Assembly (NCBI RefSeq): GCF_021442025.1
Contig: NZ_CP090446.1
Location: forward strand, 1,550,001-1,614,000
Direction of reading: 5' to 3'
DNA: 64,000 nt
Source of the DNA: Sphingobacterium sp. SRCM116780
GTDB taxonomy: Bacteria > Bacteroidota > Bacteroidia > Sphingobacteriales > Sphingobacteriaceae
Shown: positions 9,189 through 17,712 of the stretch, one piece after another
How the letters are laid out: each line of letters starts with the position of its first letter
Numbering within the stretch: the first letter of the stretch is position 1
The notes under the pieces: generated by a model
Database searches by the model: none
Seen by the model: only the letters and a program-made list of their open reading frames with translations
Told to the model about the DNA's origin: nothing
Program-made: the position numbers and the translations under genes

Positions 9189-9863
9189 ATGTTATTTACA
9201 AAAGACATTTTAGAAAAACTTGAAAGAAATTCAGAAATTAAGAAAAAATACGCAGTACTGGGAAGCTGGGGACAAAACAAAGTAGTATATCTGCCAACAA
9301 TTTTAGGCTTATTTAGTGCTGCTGGAATTTATCCGATTTATGACTTATCCAAAACAGACAGTAGCTTTAATACTTACTTATATATATGTGTAATAGTTGC
9401 AATCATTTGTTTAATCGCTGTAATTTTTATCCAAAAAGATGCAAAGAAAAAGGTAATAGAAAATATAGAAAATGTTCCTGTTTGCATTGCTAAAAAAGTT
9501 TATGGGAATGATAATGCTGAAATATATTATGGAATCTACACGACTGGCAACAAGCGTCACGATCTTGACTTTATAGAATCAATTGCAGACAAAATATTTA
9601 ACATTGACCAGGAACAAGATGAAAAACTAAAACGTAAAATAAAAAATATGTTTGGTGAAAAATTCGCTCAACCCAATAGTATGTCAATCCTTTTGCCAAG
9701 TGCTTTTACAGAAGGAGAAAACGTTTATCAAGGTCAATTTAGCTTTTTACATTTTAGTAAAGAAGTGAAAGATATCATCGAAAATAATAATGATAAATTC
9801 ATAGTTATCGCTTTTAATGATATTAATGCCCAATTATTAAGGCAAACAGATTTAATCCAATAA
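9189..9863 (+). CDS. Membrane protein of unknown function
   Basis: 224 residues. Two hydrophobic segments lie at about 32-50 (VVYLPTILGLFSAAGIYPI) and 63-83 (YLYICVIVAIICLIAVIFI), followed by a soluble C-terminal domain of about 135 residues facing the cytoplasm if the N terminus is inside. No family recognised. The LytTR-like direct repeat stands upstream. The next gene, 45 bases downstream on the same strand, is a lipoprotein gene broken by an insertion sequence, so the two were probably one transcript. Confidence 0.55.
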   Translation: MLFTKDILEKLERNSEIKKKYAVLGSWGQNKVVYLPTILGLFSAAGIYPIYDLSKTDSSFNTYLYICVIVAIICLIAVIFIQKDAKKKVIENIENVPVCIAKKVYGNDNAEIYYGIYTTGNKRHDLDFIESIADKIFNIDQEQDEKLKRKIKNMFGEKFAQPNSMSILLPSAFTEGENVYQGQFSFLHFSKEVKDIIENNNDKFIVIAFNDINAQLLRQTDLIQ

Positions 9864-10470
9864 ATAATATTGGTCTGGCAATAGCGAAATAAACTAAGAA
9901 TTTATCATATGAAAAAAATAATTTTAAGTCAAATAGTTTTAAGCTTTATTCTAATTAGCTGCCAGGGGAAAACCACTGAAAAATCACATTCTAAAATAAA
10001 TGAGTTAAATAATCCTGTTTCAAAAAATAATAATTCACAATTAGATTTTAAAGAGATACAATTTGGTTCTAATATAGAAGAAATATTAAAAAGGATAGGA
10101 TTAACTATTCACGATAATGCATCGCCAGATATGTCCTATAATATGTCAGGTGATTTTGAGGAGTTTCGATTTCCCAAAAACAAGAAATTGAATTTATTAT
10201 TAGCAGGTAATATCGTATCAAGTTCAGATAATATTTCCATTTTTTATCTTAAAGACAGTAAAAGAGTTTGGTGTTATGAAATGGAATTGATAAATCATAA
10301 GGATACTGGTGGAATTATTAATTCTATCACAAAATCAATTGGTTCTAAGGTAGCGTATTTTGAAAAAAACATCAATACAAAAGAAAGGCCTGTTTTTATT
10401 GATGAAAATGGAGAACCTAAAACAGACCATATAGAGGAAACTAAGGAAGTGTGGGAAGATGTAAAAAATA

Positions 10471-10478
10471 AAACTATA
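10471..10478. repeat. Left target-site duplication
   Basis: AAACTATA immediately outside the left end of the IS256-family element; identical to 11830-11837. Eight bases is the duplication size expected for this family. Confidence 0.9.
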
Positions 10479-10506
10479 GGGAGTGTAACTCAAACTGTGT
10501 CATTGG
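10479..10506. repeat. Left terminal inverted repeat of the IS
   Basis: 28 bases beginning GGGAGTGTAAC at the tip. Matches the reverse complement of 11802-11829 at 21 of 28 positions. Confidence 0.85.
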
Positions 10507-10520
10507 ATAATTATCTAATG

Positions 10521-11759
10521 CTAAAATCCTCTATCCAGCTTGAGCCTATCTCCAAATTTAATATAAAGTTGAGATATCGTCAAGCCCCAGTTGTGCATCG
10601 GCATTGTCCACTTTTTAGAGATATCCTTAATTATCAGGAACATTAACTTCATAAGAGCTTGCTCAGAACTGAATGCACCTTTAGACTTCGTAATTTTACG
10701 GATCTGACGGTGCATGCCTTCAATAGGATTAGTGGTGTAAATAGCCTTGCGAACCTGTTCATCGTATTCGAAAAAAGTAGATAAGTTGATCCAATTGTCC
10801 AGCCAGGATTTAGCAGCAATTGGATATTTCTTACCCCATTTCTCCTCAAAGGCGAGTAAGTTTTCGTAGCCCATTTCTTCGTTAATCGCTTTATAAACAG
10901 GTTTTAGATCTTCAATGACTGCTTTTTTATCTTTTTCTGTAACATAGCGCATACTTGATCTGATCTGGTGGACAATACATAACTGAACTTTAGTTTTAGG
11001 GAAAATAGCTTCAATAGCTTCGGGGAAGCCTTTCAAACCATCGATACAGGCAATTAGAATATCTTCGACACCACGCTGTTTTAGGTCTGTGAGAACAGAT
11101 AACCAAAACTTTGCACCTTCATTCTCTGAGCTATAAAGACCTATCAGATCTTTACGTCCATCCATCCCTACACCTAATATATTATAAATAGCCCTAGATT
11201 CAACTGTACCATTCTGACGTATTTTATAGTGCATGCAGTCTAAGAACACAAAGGGATATACTGCTTCCAATGGACGACTTCTCCACTCATTTACTGCTGG
11301 CATGACACTTTCTGTGATACGGGATATTTCAGTAGCAGAAATATCCATAGCGTACATCTCACGAATAAAATCGCTGATAGCACGCGTACTCATGCCTTTG
11401 GCATACATACCAAGAACATGCCCTTCTAGCTGTTCTGTAATAATAAGCTGACGCTTGGGAACTACTTTAGGTTCGAATGTGCCAGATCTATCACGCCCTG
11501 ATTCTAGTTCAAAAGTACCTGTATTAAGACCTCGAACTGTCTTTTTTGTCTTTCCATTACGACGATTAGAGCTGCCAGAGGCCTTCTCCTCTTGAAGATG
11601 ATTCTCTAGCTCTCCATCCATCATAGACTCCAGTAAATGTTTCATTAAGGGCGCTAGAACGCCGTCGTTGGGAGATAGACTCTTGCCGTTGTAGAGACCT
11701 TGCATGGCTTCCTGTTTGAAGCGGTCAAAGTCGAATGGGGTCTTTTCTTTCATGACCAT
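10521..11759 (-). CDS. IS256-family (mutator-type) transposase
   Basis: 412 residues, the usual length for IS256 transposases. Conserved parts include the N-terminal HLLESMMDGELENHLQEEK region, SNRRNGKTKKTVRG, and the DDE catalytic core: D in FLDCMHYKIR, D in ACIDGLKGFPEAI and E in NPIEGMHRQIRKITKSKG. The C-x2-H segment (LCIVHQIRSSMRYV) typical of the family is present. The frame is intact from ATG to stop, so the protein is probably active. The gene fills almost all of the element. Confidence 0.95.
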   Translation of the reverse strand: MVMKEKTPFDFDRFKQEAMQGLYNGKSLSPNDGVLAPLMKHLLESMMDGELENHLQEEKASGSSNRRNGKTKKTVRGLNTGTFELESGRDRSGTFEPKVVPKRQLIITEQLEGHVLGMYAKGMSTRAISDFIREMYAMDISATEISRITESVMPAVNEWRSRPLEAVYPFVFLDCMHYKIRQNGTVESRAIYNILGVGMDGRKDLIGLYSSENEGAKFWLSVLTDLKQRGVEDILIACIDGLKGFPEAIEAIFPKTKVQLCIVHQIRSSMRYVTEKDKKAVIEDLKPVYKAINEEMGYENLLAFEEKWGKKYPIAAKSWLDNWINLSTFFEYDEQVRKAIYTTNPIEGMHRQIRKITKSKGAFSSEQALMKLMFLIIKDISKKWTMPMHNWGLTISQLYIKFGDRLKLDRGF

Positions 11760-11801
11760 GTCGTTTGAATAATTAAATATAAAAAATCTTATTAAATTAT
11801 T

Positions 11802-11829
11802 CCGTTGACACAGTTCTCGTTACAGTCTC
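11802..11829. repeat. Right terminal inverted repeat of the IS
   Basis: 28 bases; its reverse complement starts GAGACTGTAAC. It lies 43 bases upstream of the transposase start, so it probably overlaps or adjoins the transposase promoter. Confidence 0.85.
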
Positions 11830-11837
11830 AAACTATA
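11830..11837. repeat. Right target-site duplication
   Basis: AAACTATA, identical to 10471-10478, directly outside the right inverted repeat. Confidence 0.9.
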
Positions 11838-12117
11838 TATTTTTTTATTAATACAATTAATTATTCTAAGAATGATAGCATGCTAAAAATCTTTGTGTTG
11901 GATAAGTCTTCTCCAAAATATAAAGAATGGATATCGTATCGTAGTTTTGATATGTTTTATAATAAATAATGTGATTAAAATAATTCAACCTACTCTGGTT
12001 TAAGTGTTCGCTATTTCTGCGGCCACTTAAATCAAAGATAAAACGAAGACCCTGTCTAGAAATAGGATAGAACCAATGAAATTAAAAACTGGATATTGAT
12101 GATATGATATTAAATTT

Positions 12118-13017
12118 TCAATTCTTGAAGTAAACACTAGCTAGTCGTCCCTGCAAAGTAGCAGGAATAATTAACTGCTTTTGTTTTCTGTCCAAAAAGA
12201 AATCCGCATTGCCGCCTATTGGTCTTTTGCTTAACTTTTTTACTTGGAGTGTTTTTATGTTGATCATACTTACTTTTCCTTTATTTAAGGAAAGTGAAAT
12301 CCAATCATCAACTATGATTCGATCTTCATCCAATCACTCCACGCCATCAAAGAAACCCGTAATGCCGTTTAGTTTATTTAATGTGGGTTGCTTTCCATTT
12401 AATGAAACAATATATATTTCTCCAATTCCTTTTGGTGTATCAAATGAACCCAAGCCAACCACAGCTAATGTGTTGCTAAATGGATTGTATGCAATTCCGT
12501 TTGCCCCCTTAATTTCAGGGATGTCAAGCATAGAACTTTTACTCTCATCGTTTAGTGGAATATCAAATACTTTACCCAAAATGGTACAAGTTGCAAATAA
12601 TTCTTTTCCATCTTTGATGCAAAGATCGTTTAATAGCTTTACACCAAATTTCTCTAAGCTAATCTCTTTTACAAGATCTCCAGTTTCTGTATTGAAAACA
12701 ACAACTCTGTCAATATCAGCAATGTAAAGTAGAGAATTACAAATTGCAGTTCCTTTTGGTGAATTGAGTTTTGCTTTAAAGAAATCATTATCAACAAACT
12801 TTCCATCTTTTGCAAGTCGCCATATTTTCCCATCCCTATCTTTTTCCATTGGTTTTAGTTCCTTGCCAAGGCTGGTTACATAAATGAAATTATCATCAGC
12901 AATAACGCTTTCCGGATTTGGAATTCCTGTAAATAGTGTATGCTGTTGGGCATAAGAGAATTGAAAACCCATAAGAATAAATGTAAGTGCTGTTGCAAAT
13001 TTTATAAAATTTTTCAT
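12118..13017 (-). pseudogene. Secreted beta-propeller (SMP-30/NHL-like) gene with one in-frame stop
   Basis: Codons 1-227 encode an exported protein: signal peptide MKNFIKFATALTFILMGFQF with cleavage near SYAQ, then propeller-like strands (SVIADDNFIYVTSLG, GKIWRLAKDG, GTAICNSLLYIADIDRVVVF, NGIAYNPFSNTLAVVGLG). Codon 228 is TGA. The same frame continues for 71 more codons (LDEDRIIVDDWISLSLNKG, ending RLASVYFKN) that complete the fold. TGA here is one base from TGG, and FDGVEW would be a natural sequence. A nonsense mutation or a sequencing error are the two explanations. The AraC-type regulator gene lies 59 bases upstream on the same strand. Confidence 0.78.
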
Positions 13018-13076
13018 ACTTGAATTTTTTATTCAAAGTTCTGCAATAACTTATGCGTATGGATAGCTTAAAAAGC

Positions 13077-13934
13077 TCAAAAAATTGCTTTTTTGGTTTC
13101 ACTGGGTGTTTCTCCAAATTCAGCTTTGTAGATACGAATGAAATGGGATACATGTTCGTAACCACATTCAAATGCGACCTCAGATACATTGAGATTAGTA
13201 TTCTTGAGCATTTCACTTGCTCTTTTAAGTCGCTGTTGGTTAATCCATTTTCTGGGTGATGTATGGAAATGTTGTTCAAACTCCCGTTTAAATGTGGGTA
13301 AACTTCTTCCACTCAATTTTGCAAAGTCATCAATAGCAATAGGCTGGAATAGATTTTCGTTCACTATAAATTCAATATCTGCTTTTGGGTTGACAAGCGA
13401 AGATAAAAAGTGTAAAAAGGTTTTCCCAGCTTTTGCTCCAGATAAAATAAGAAACAATTCTTCTAACCTGTTTTCCAAAATGTATTGTGAATTGCTATTT
13501 TGAATACCGAAAAGATGCTTGTATTGCTGTATAAAACTTTGTAACAAAAGATTATGGTCTAGCTTGCAGGTAAACATTTTTTTAGCAGCATCGATATCTG
13601 TTTTGTGTGAGAACTTCGAATGGAATTTTCTGATAACATGATCTGGAACGTAAACCAGTAATACTTCAAAATTTTCATTCTCTGGAATAAATTCAGACAT
13701 CACATAAATACCTTTTTTCAAAAAAACCAAATCATCGTTTCCAAAAAAATGGCTTTCATCACCTAGATGAATAATTTTTGCGCCGTTCAAGACAAACATT
13801 AAAGTATGTTCTGTAAGAAAAACATTTTTTTTACCAGTTGTTTTTTCTACGGTAAATAGGGCATAGGGTGTGTTGTTGATTTCCAAATATTGGTCATCAG
13901 CTTTAATCTTTCTATTTGGAACACGGAGTAACAT
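13077..13934 (-). CDS. AraC-family transcriptional regulator
   Basis: 285 residues. The N-terminal half is a cupin-like ligand-sensing region (HTLMFVLNGAKIIHLGDESH, DDLVFLKKGIYVMSEF). The C-terminal 95 residues hold two helix-turn-helix motifs: IDDFAKLSGRSLPTFKREFE and VSEVAFECGYEHVSHFIRIY, ending with the conserved FGETPSETKK. This layout is common for activators that respond to small signals in Bacteroidota. It lies upstream of, and on the same strand as, the damaged propeller gene, and downstream of the damaged serine hydrolase gene, so its targets may be partly lost. Confidence 0.9.
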   Translation of the reverse strand: MLLRVPNRKIKADDQYLEINNTPYALFTVEKTTGKKNVFLTEHTLMFVLNGAKIIHLGDESHFFGNDDLVFLKKGIYVMSEFIPENENFEVLLVYVPDHVIRKFHSKFSHKTDIDAAKKMFTCKLDHNLLLQSFIQQYKHLFGIQNSNSQYILENRLEELFLILSGAKAGKTFLHFLSSLVNPKADIEFIVNENLFQPIAIDDFAKLSGRSLPTFKREFEQHFHTSPRKWINQQRLKRASEMLKNTNLNVSEVAFECGYEHVSHFIRIYKAEFGETPSETKKAIF

Positions 13935-14086
13935 GGTTAATGGGTTATTGCCTTAGTCTGATTTTGCTCAAATGTTTATGGAGGTAACTCTGCCACTATA
14001 TCGTCAAAAGATCGTATTGCCAATAGTTTATTTTTCAGCCGGTTTCCCTTTGAGTATTTAACAGATTTAACGTAATAACTTATTCT

Positions 14087-15151
14087 TTATTTTTTAGATA
14101 CATTCATTTTTATTCCTAATGCTAACTCTCCCAGATTGGCTGAATTTGTGTTGCTAAGAATAATAATGGTTATAGGTTTGTTTATAAATCTCATCCACAA
14201 TGCATTAATACCCATTATTTGTCCATACCTTTCCATTCTTTTTTCATCTCCCTTACCATTAATCCATACTCCATATCCATAATTGTCAAGTCCAGCAGTA
14301 AGCATTAAGTCTAAATTTTTTTTGTTTATTAATTTCAGACTAAACAATGCATTAGAAAATTTCAGCAAATCGGTTGGCGAAGAATACATTGCACCAGCAG
14401 CATACCAATTTTCTATAAACATAGGAATATCGTTAATGAATATATCTGAATTATTTTCTTTGAAGTATGTACTTGCTAAATTTTTTATAATATCCCTTTC
14501 TCGAGCCATACCAGAACTGGTCATTGCTAATGGTTTTAATATTCTTTCATTCAGCACCTCTTCATAAGTTTTGTGATAGATATTTTCAATAATTTTTCCT
14601 AAAATTATGTATTCCGCATTATTGTAATTAAATTTTTCGCCAGGTTTACTTACAAGAGAATTATTTATAAAACTCTTTAAAATTTGGTCGGAAGTATTTG
14701 GTGTTTGATATATGCCCAGACCATATTTCATTGCATTGTTTACACTAGAAACGGTATCAATTAAAATAATTCCTGATGTATGATTAAGTAGTTGATGAGG
14801 TGTAACTTTTAGGCTAACTTTATCTGGATAGTCTGGTAAATAGTTTTTGAATGGTTTGTTTAAATCGAGTTTACGCTGTTCTTTGAGCTGAAGGATTTAA
14901 ACAGCTGTAAAAAACTTAGTTATAGATGCAATATTGTATATAGTCTCATTAGTTATTGGTTGGTTATATCTACGATCCGCAATACCAAAACTTTCGTGGT
15001 AAATTATGGTAGAATCCTTCTTAACTAAAATGGTTCCATCAAAATTATTTTTAGAAGTGTAAGACTGAATAAATGATTTTAGTTGTTCTTCCTGCGCTAT
15101 TGTATTTTGATTAAGTAATATAGAAACTAAAAAAAGAATAATATATTTCAT
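14087..15151 (-). pseudogene. Serine hydrolase (class C beta-lactamase family) with one in-frame stop
   Basis: The full frame is 355 codons. It starts with a signal peptide (MKYIILFLVSILLNQNTIAQ) and contains the beta-lactamase/PBP4* marks: SITK at residues 76-79 (SxxK nucleophile motif), YNN in GEKFNYNNAEYIILGKII (YxN motif), and the HQLLNHTSG segment. Codon 85 is TAA, only six residues after SxxK, inside FFTAV-stop-ILQLKEQRKLDL, where homologues read on without a break. Everything downstream stays in frame for 269 residues. No good restart lies before the YxN part, so the enzyme is expected to be inactive unless the stop is an error or is suppressed. Confidence 0.82.
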
Positions 15152-15890
15152 TTTGATTTTAAGTTAATCCAGACTAGAAAATTTATTCTGTTTGTTTTAC
15201 AATTGTAAAACAGTGTTATTCAAGCTGGTGTTACAATTTTGATATTTTTTATTTCTTACAAGATAATACTTTTGTTTCAAATATTTTTCTAAATGTTTAC
15301 AAGTATAACTCTCACTGTTTTCGGATTGGTATCTGGAAGAGTTTTCAAATATAAAATAGTTGTTGTTATTACAAGTTAACCTAATAACAACATGTCAAAG
15401 CTGCATGGGGGGCCACCAAATGATTCATGAAGTCTGCTGTAATTATAGTCATTCATTCCTCCGTTAGAATTTGGACCTCATGGTGTCCTCAAATTAAATA
15501 AGTATTCAGTATGTTCCCTGTATAAATAAAACCGATGCCAATTTTTTCTTTATCAATATCAGCCAGAAAGAAAATTCACCATATGATTGATAAATTAGAG
15601 AACAAACGTCTTGCGTCCCACCATATCCGCAAGCAAGTTTTCAACTAACTTATTCCAACGTTCCCAACGCTTCTGTTATCATCCACAAATTGAGACAGAT
15701 TATCAATGTATTGATACAAAATTGTTATAAAAGACTTTTGCTTAACGCGTATCTTCATTAATCAATTATAAGTTATTTGCTCACCACCTCTCAATTGGTT
15801 GACGAACCATACAAACGAGTTCTAAAAGGGAGTAAGGTTAAAGAGGCAAGACAAACCATTTACTAATCATGAGAAACAAATAAACCAACT
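15152..15890. other. 739-base gene-poor region
   Basis: No intact gene. It contains a short transposase-like fragment (15376-15477) and, at about 15603-15683 on the minus strand, a 27-codon open stretch (QKRWERWNKLVENLL...) that may be residue of another lost gene. The end nearest 15891 must hold the promoter for the enolase-superfamily gene. Otherwise nothing I can support. Confidence 0.4.
15376..15477 (-). pseudogene. Possible transposase C-terminal remnant
   Basis: A 33-codon open stretch on the minus strand reads GPNSNGGMNDYNYSRLHESF and then GGPPC before a stop. The DYNYSRLHESFGG part resembles the last helix of IS3/IS481-type transposases (YN..R.H.SLG..TP). There is no start codon, no DDE core and no inverted repeat, so at most this is a decayed end. 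Confidence 0.35.
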
Positions 15891-17108
15891 ATGAGAAGAA
15901 GAACATTTTTGCAAGCACTAAATTTAAGTATTGCATCTACCGCATTGTACAATGGTGCAGGATATGGAATGTCTTTGACATCCTTTCTGGATAGTACAGA
16001 TGACGGTAAGGACTTGGCTTATCATCGGATTCAGGAGATCAAATTTTCGACAGTACAGTTAAAATACCCGCGCCTTGTCGGAAAAAATGCACGCCTTGAC
16101 CTTCACGGATATGGTCCTAATGTTGAAATATGTTGTATAAAGACCGACAAAGGAGCAATGGGATGGGCTTCATTACGCGGTTCAAAGCGAGATGCTGAAC
16201 AGATAGCGAAGGAACTACTAGGCAAAAGAGTATCAGAATTGTTTGTTGTCAATATTGGCACCTTGGAGGACAGGCATATTCCTTTTGATATGGCACTCCA
16301 TGATTTGGCAGGAGTAATATTACAGAAGCCTGTATACGCATTATTGGGTAGAAAAAAGCCATTCATAACAGATTATTATAGTGGCATGATTTACTTTGAT
16401 GATCTGGAACCAGCAGGCAAACCGAGTGGGATTGATCGCATACTAGAGGAATGCCGATACGATTATGAAGTAGGATATAGACAGTTCAAGTTGAAAATTG
16501 GTCGAGGTCATAAATGGATGCCGTTTAAGGAGGGTCTACAACGTGATATTGATGTAACGAATACGGTTGCAAGTGCTTTTCCCGATTGTAGGATATTAGT
16601 TGATGGAAACAACGGTTTTTCGATTGAGCAGTTCATTCAATATCTTGAGGGTATTCCTACAGTAGATTTGTTCTGGATCGAGGAACCTTTTCATGAAAAC
16701 GTTTCTGATTATCAAAAGTTAAGGAGCTATATGCAAACTGAAGGTAGAAGCACCTTATTAGCTGACGGAGAAGCCGATCCAGATCCAGTATTTCTAAAAG
16801 AGCTTTTCGAAAAGAAGCTTTTGGATGTGCATTTGACGGATATCGAAGGACTTGGTTTTACAAATTGGAGGAGATTGATGCCTGAACTAAAACAATTAGG
16901 AGCACAGGCTTCACCACATGCTTGGGGCTCTTTGTTGAAAACCTATTACACAGCACATTTAGCAGGAGGTCTTGGCAATACAGTAACGATAGAAGGAGTA
17001 ACAAGCACTTCTGACGATGTTGATTTATCAGGCTATAAGGTTGTGAATGGTAAATTGATTCCTCCTGCTACGGGTGGTTTTGGAATGCCTCTTTTGAAGA
17101 AGATATAA
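15891..17108 (+). CDS. Enolase-superfamily enzyme (mandelate racemase/muconate lactonizing type), exported
   Basis: 405 residues. The N terminus MRRRTFLQALNLSIASTALY looks like a Tat-type signal. The barrel has the superfamily's catalytic set: K200-x-K202 in FKLKIG, metal ligands D238 in LVDGNNGF, E264 in FWIEEPF and an acidic pair in LADGEADPDP (D292, E294), and H343 in SPHAWGS. That pattern fits the mandelate racemase or related acid-sugar dehydratase subgroup; the substrate cannot be told. An exported enolase-superfamily enzyme is less usual than a cytoplasmic one. It appears to be a single-gene unit, with a terminator about 60 bases downstream. Confidence 0.85.
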   Translation: MRRRTFLQALNLSIASTALYNGAGYGMSLTSFLDSTDDGKDLAYHRIQEIKFSTVQLKYPRLVGKNARLDLHGYGPNVEICCIKTDKGAMGWASLRGSKRDAEQIAKELLGKRVSELFVVNIGTLEDRHIPFDMALHDLAGVILQKPVYALLGRKKPFITDYYSGMIYFDDLEPAGKPSGIDRILEECRYDYEVGYRQFKLKIGRGHKWMPFKEGLQRDIDVTNTVASAFPDCRILVDGNNGFSIEQFIQYLEGIPTVDLFWIEEPFHENVSDYQKLRSYMQTEGRSTLLADGEADPDPVFLKELFEKKLLDVHLTDIEGLGFTNWRRLMPELKQLGAQASPHAWGSLLKTYYTAHLAGGLGNTVTIEGVTSTSDDVDLSGYKVVNGKLIPPATGGFGMPLLKKI

Positions 17109-17164
17109 AAACTTAAGTTTCCATACAAAATCCTGAATCTCTCTTGGATCGAATCCGATTAAAC

Positions 17165-17199
17165 AAAAAAGGCTAATCTTGCGATTAGCTTTTCTTTTA
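17165..17199 (+). terminator. Terminator after the enolase-superfamily gene
   Basis: Stem GCTAATC (17172-17178) and GATTAGC (17183-17189), loop TTGC, flanked by an A-run and followed by a TTTTCTTTT tract. Placed 60 bases past the stop at 17108. Confidence 0.75.
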
Positions 17200-17712
17200 T
17201 GATCTCAGTATGGTTATCAACTCTGTTGGAAAAGAAGAAAAAGAGAAAGAACGGAAAATACAAAGTAAGGGTATAAGCAGGTAATGGGGATAAATCGGAA
17301 TTTATAGCCTGACAGATCTGAACCTTCTTCGTGTTCTGGACGAATTGGAATGTTCGTATTTTTATGCTAATCAGGTTACAGCTTGGCATAATTCTAAAAT
17401 TAGCAATATTTAAACCTATGTTTATTGGGTGTCCTTTTGGTAAGCGTATCAGTCGAGGTGATTGCAACCTGGAAGGCTATTCGGGATGAACAATTGATAC
17501 AAATGATTACAAAAAGTACCCATTTTACGAATCGTAAATGACACCCTACGAATTGTAAATGGCTTTGGCACTTGGGTTATGGAAGTGTTAGATTTAGATG
17601 CAAATAATTTATATAAAACAATTGCAACAAAAACTTTTGCCAATAGGTGAGCTTAACTGTATAACCGTATAAAAAATTATAAAACAAGTTAATATAAAAA
17701 CGTTAAAAAAAT
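17200..17712. other. 513-base intergenic region with one operator-like repeat
   Basis: No supported gene. A 45-codon open stretch on the plus strand (17404-17541) without a start codon encodes a hydrophobic then basic peptide and ends inside the operator-like repeat at 17527; it could be the end of a lost gene. The rest is the upstream region of the gene at 17713. Confidence 0.4.
17527..17560 (+). promoter_or_regulatory. Candidate LytTR-type operator (direct repeat)
   Basis: Two 13-base units, ACGAATCGTAAAT at 17527 and ACGAATTGTAAAT at 17548, spaced exactly 21 bases, followed by GGCTTTGGCACTT. The 3' flank is shared, with small changes, by the copy at 9051-9083. Both copies lie upstream of a gene for a membrane protein of unknown function. 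Confidence 0.55.

Larger units (their letters stand above)
10479..11829 (-). mobile_element. IS256-family insertion sequence, 1351 bp, apparently complete
   Basis: The element is bounded by imperfect 28-bp inverted repeats (10479-10506 and 11802-11829; 21 of 28 positions match, including a shared TGTAAC and AACTGTGTCA). It has exact 8-bp target duplications (AAACTATA) on both sides and one intact transposase gene on the minus strand. The preserved duplication and intact transposase indicate a recent, direct insertion. It interrupts the lipoprotein gene starting at 9909 in the antisense orientation to it. Confidence 0.92.
9909..11969 (+). pseudogene. Lipoprotein gene split by an IS256-family insertion
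   Basis: The 5' part (9909-10478, 190 codons) encodes a lipoprotein: MKKIILSQIVLSFILISC with the lipobox Cys at about residue 18. At 10479 the reading frame runs into an insertion sequence and would end at 10646 after 55 element-encoded codons. Beyond the element, after the second copy of the target duplication, bases 11838-11969 continue the same frame for 43 codons (starting YFFINTINYSKND, ending SFDMFYNK) to a TAA. Removing the element and one duplication gives an unbroken 233-residue protein. Family unknown. The disrupted product may still be made as a truncated hybrid. Confidence 0.85.

Noticed and set aside
9909..10646. Open frame of 245 codons as a complete gene
   Set aside because: The last 55 codons belong to the insertion sequence; the gene is split, not complete.
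12209..12727. 172-codon plus-strand frame antisense to the propeller pseudogene
   Set aside because: A shadow of the coding strand; the minus-strand frame has a signal peptide and propeller pattern.
15603..15683. 27-codon stretch QKRWERWNKLVENLL... on the minus strand
   Set aside because: Too short, no start, no match recognised.
17404..17541. Open stretch of 45 codons with a hydrophobic segment before 17541
   Set aside because: No start codon, no neighbour to join, and it ends inside an operator-like repeat; possibly a remnant but not supportable.
17159..17643. Two overlapping open frames on the minus strand between the enolase-superfamily gene and 17713
   Set aside because: Low-complexity or unlikely composition; one reads through the terminator, and neither has a recognisable feature.
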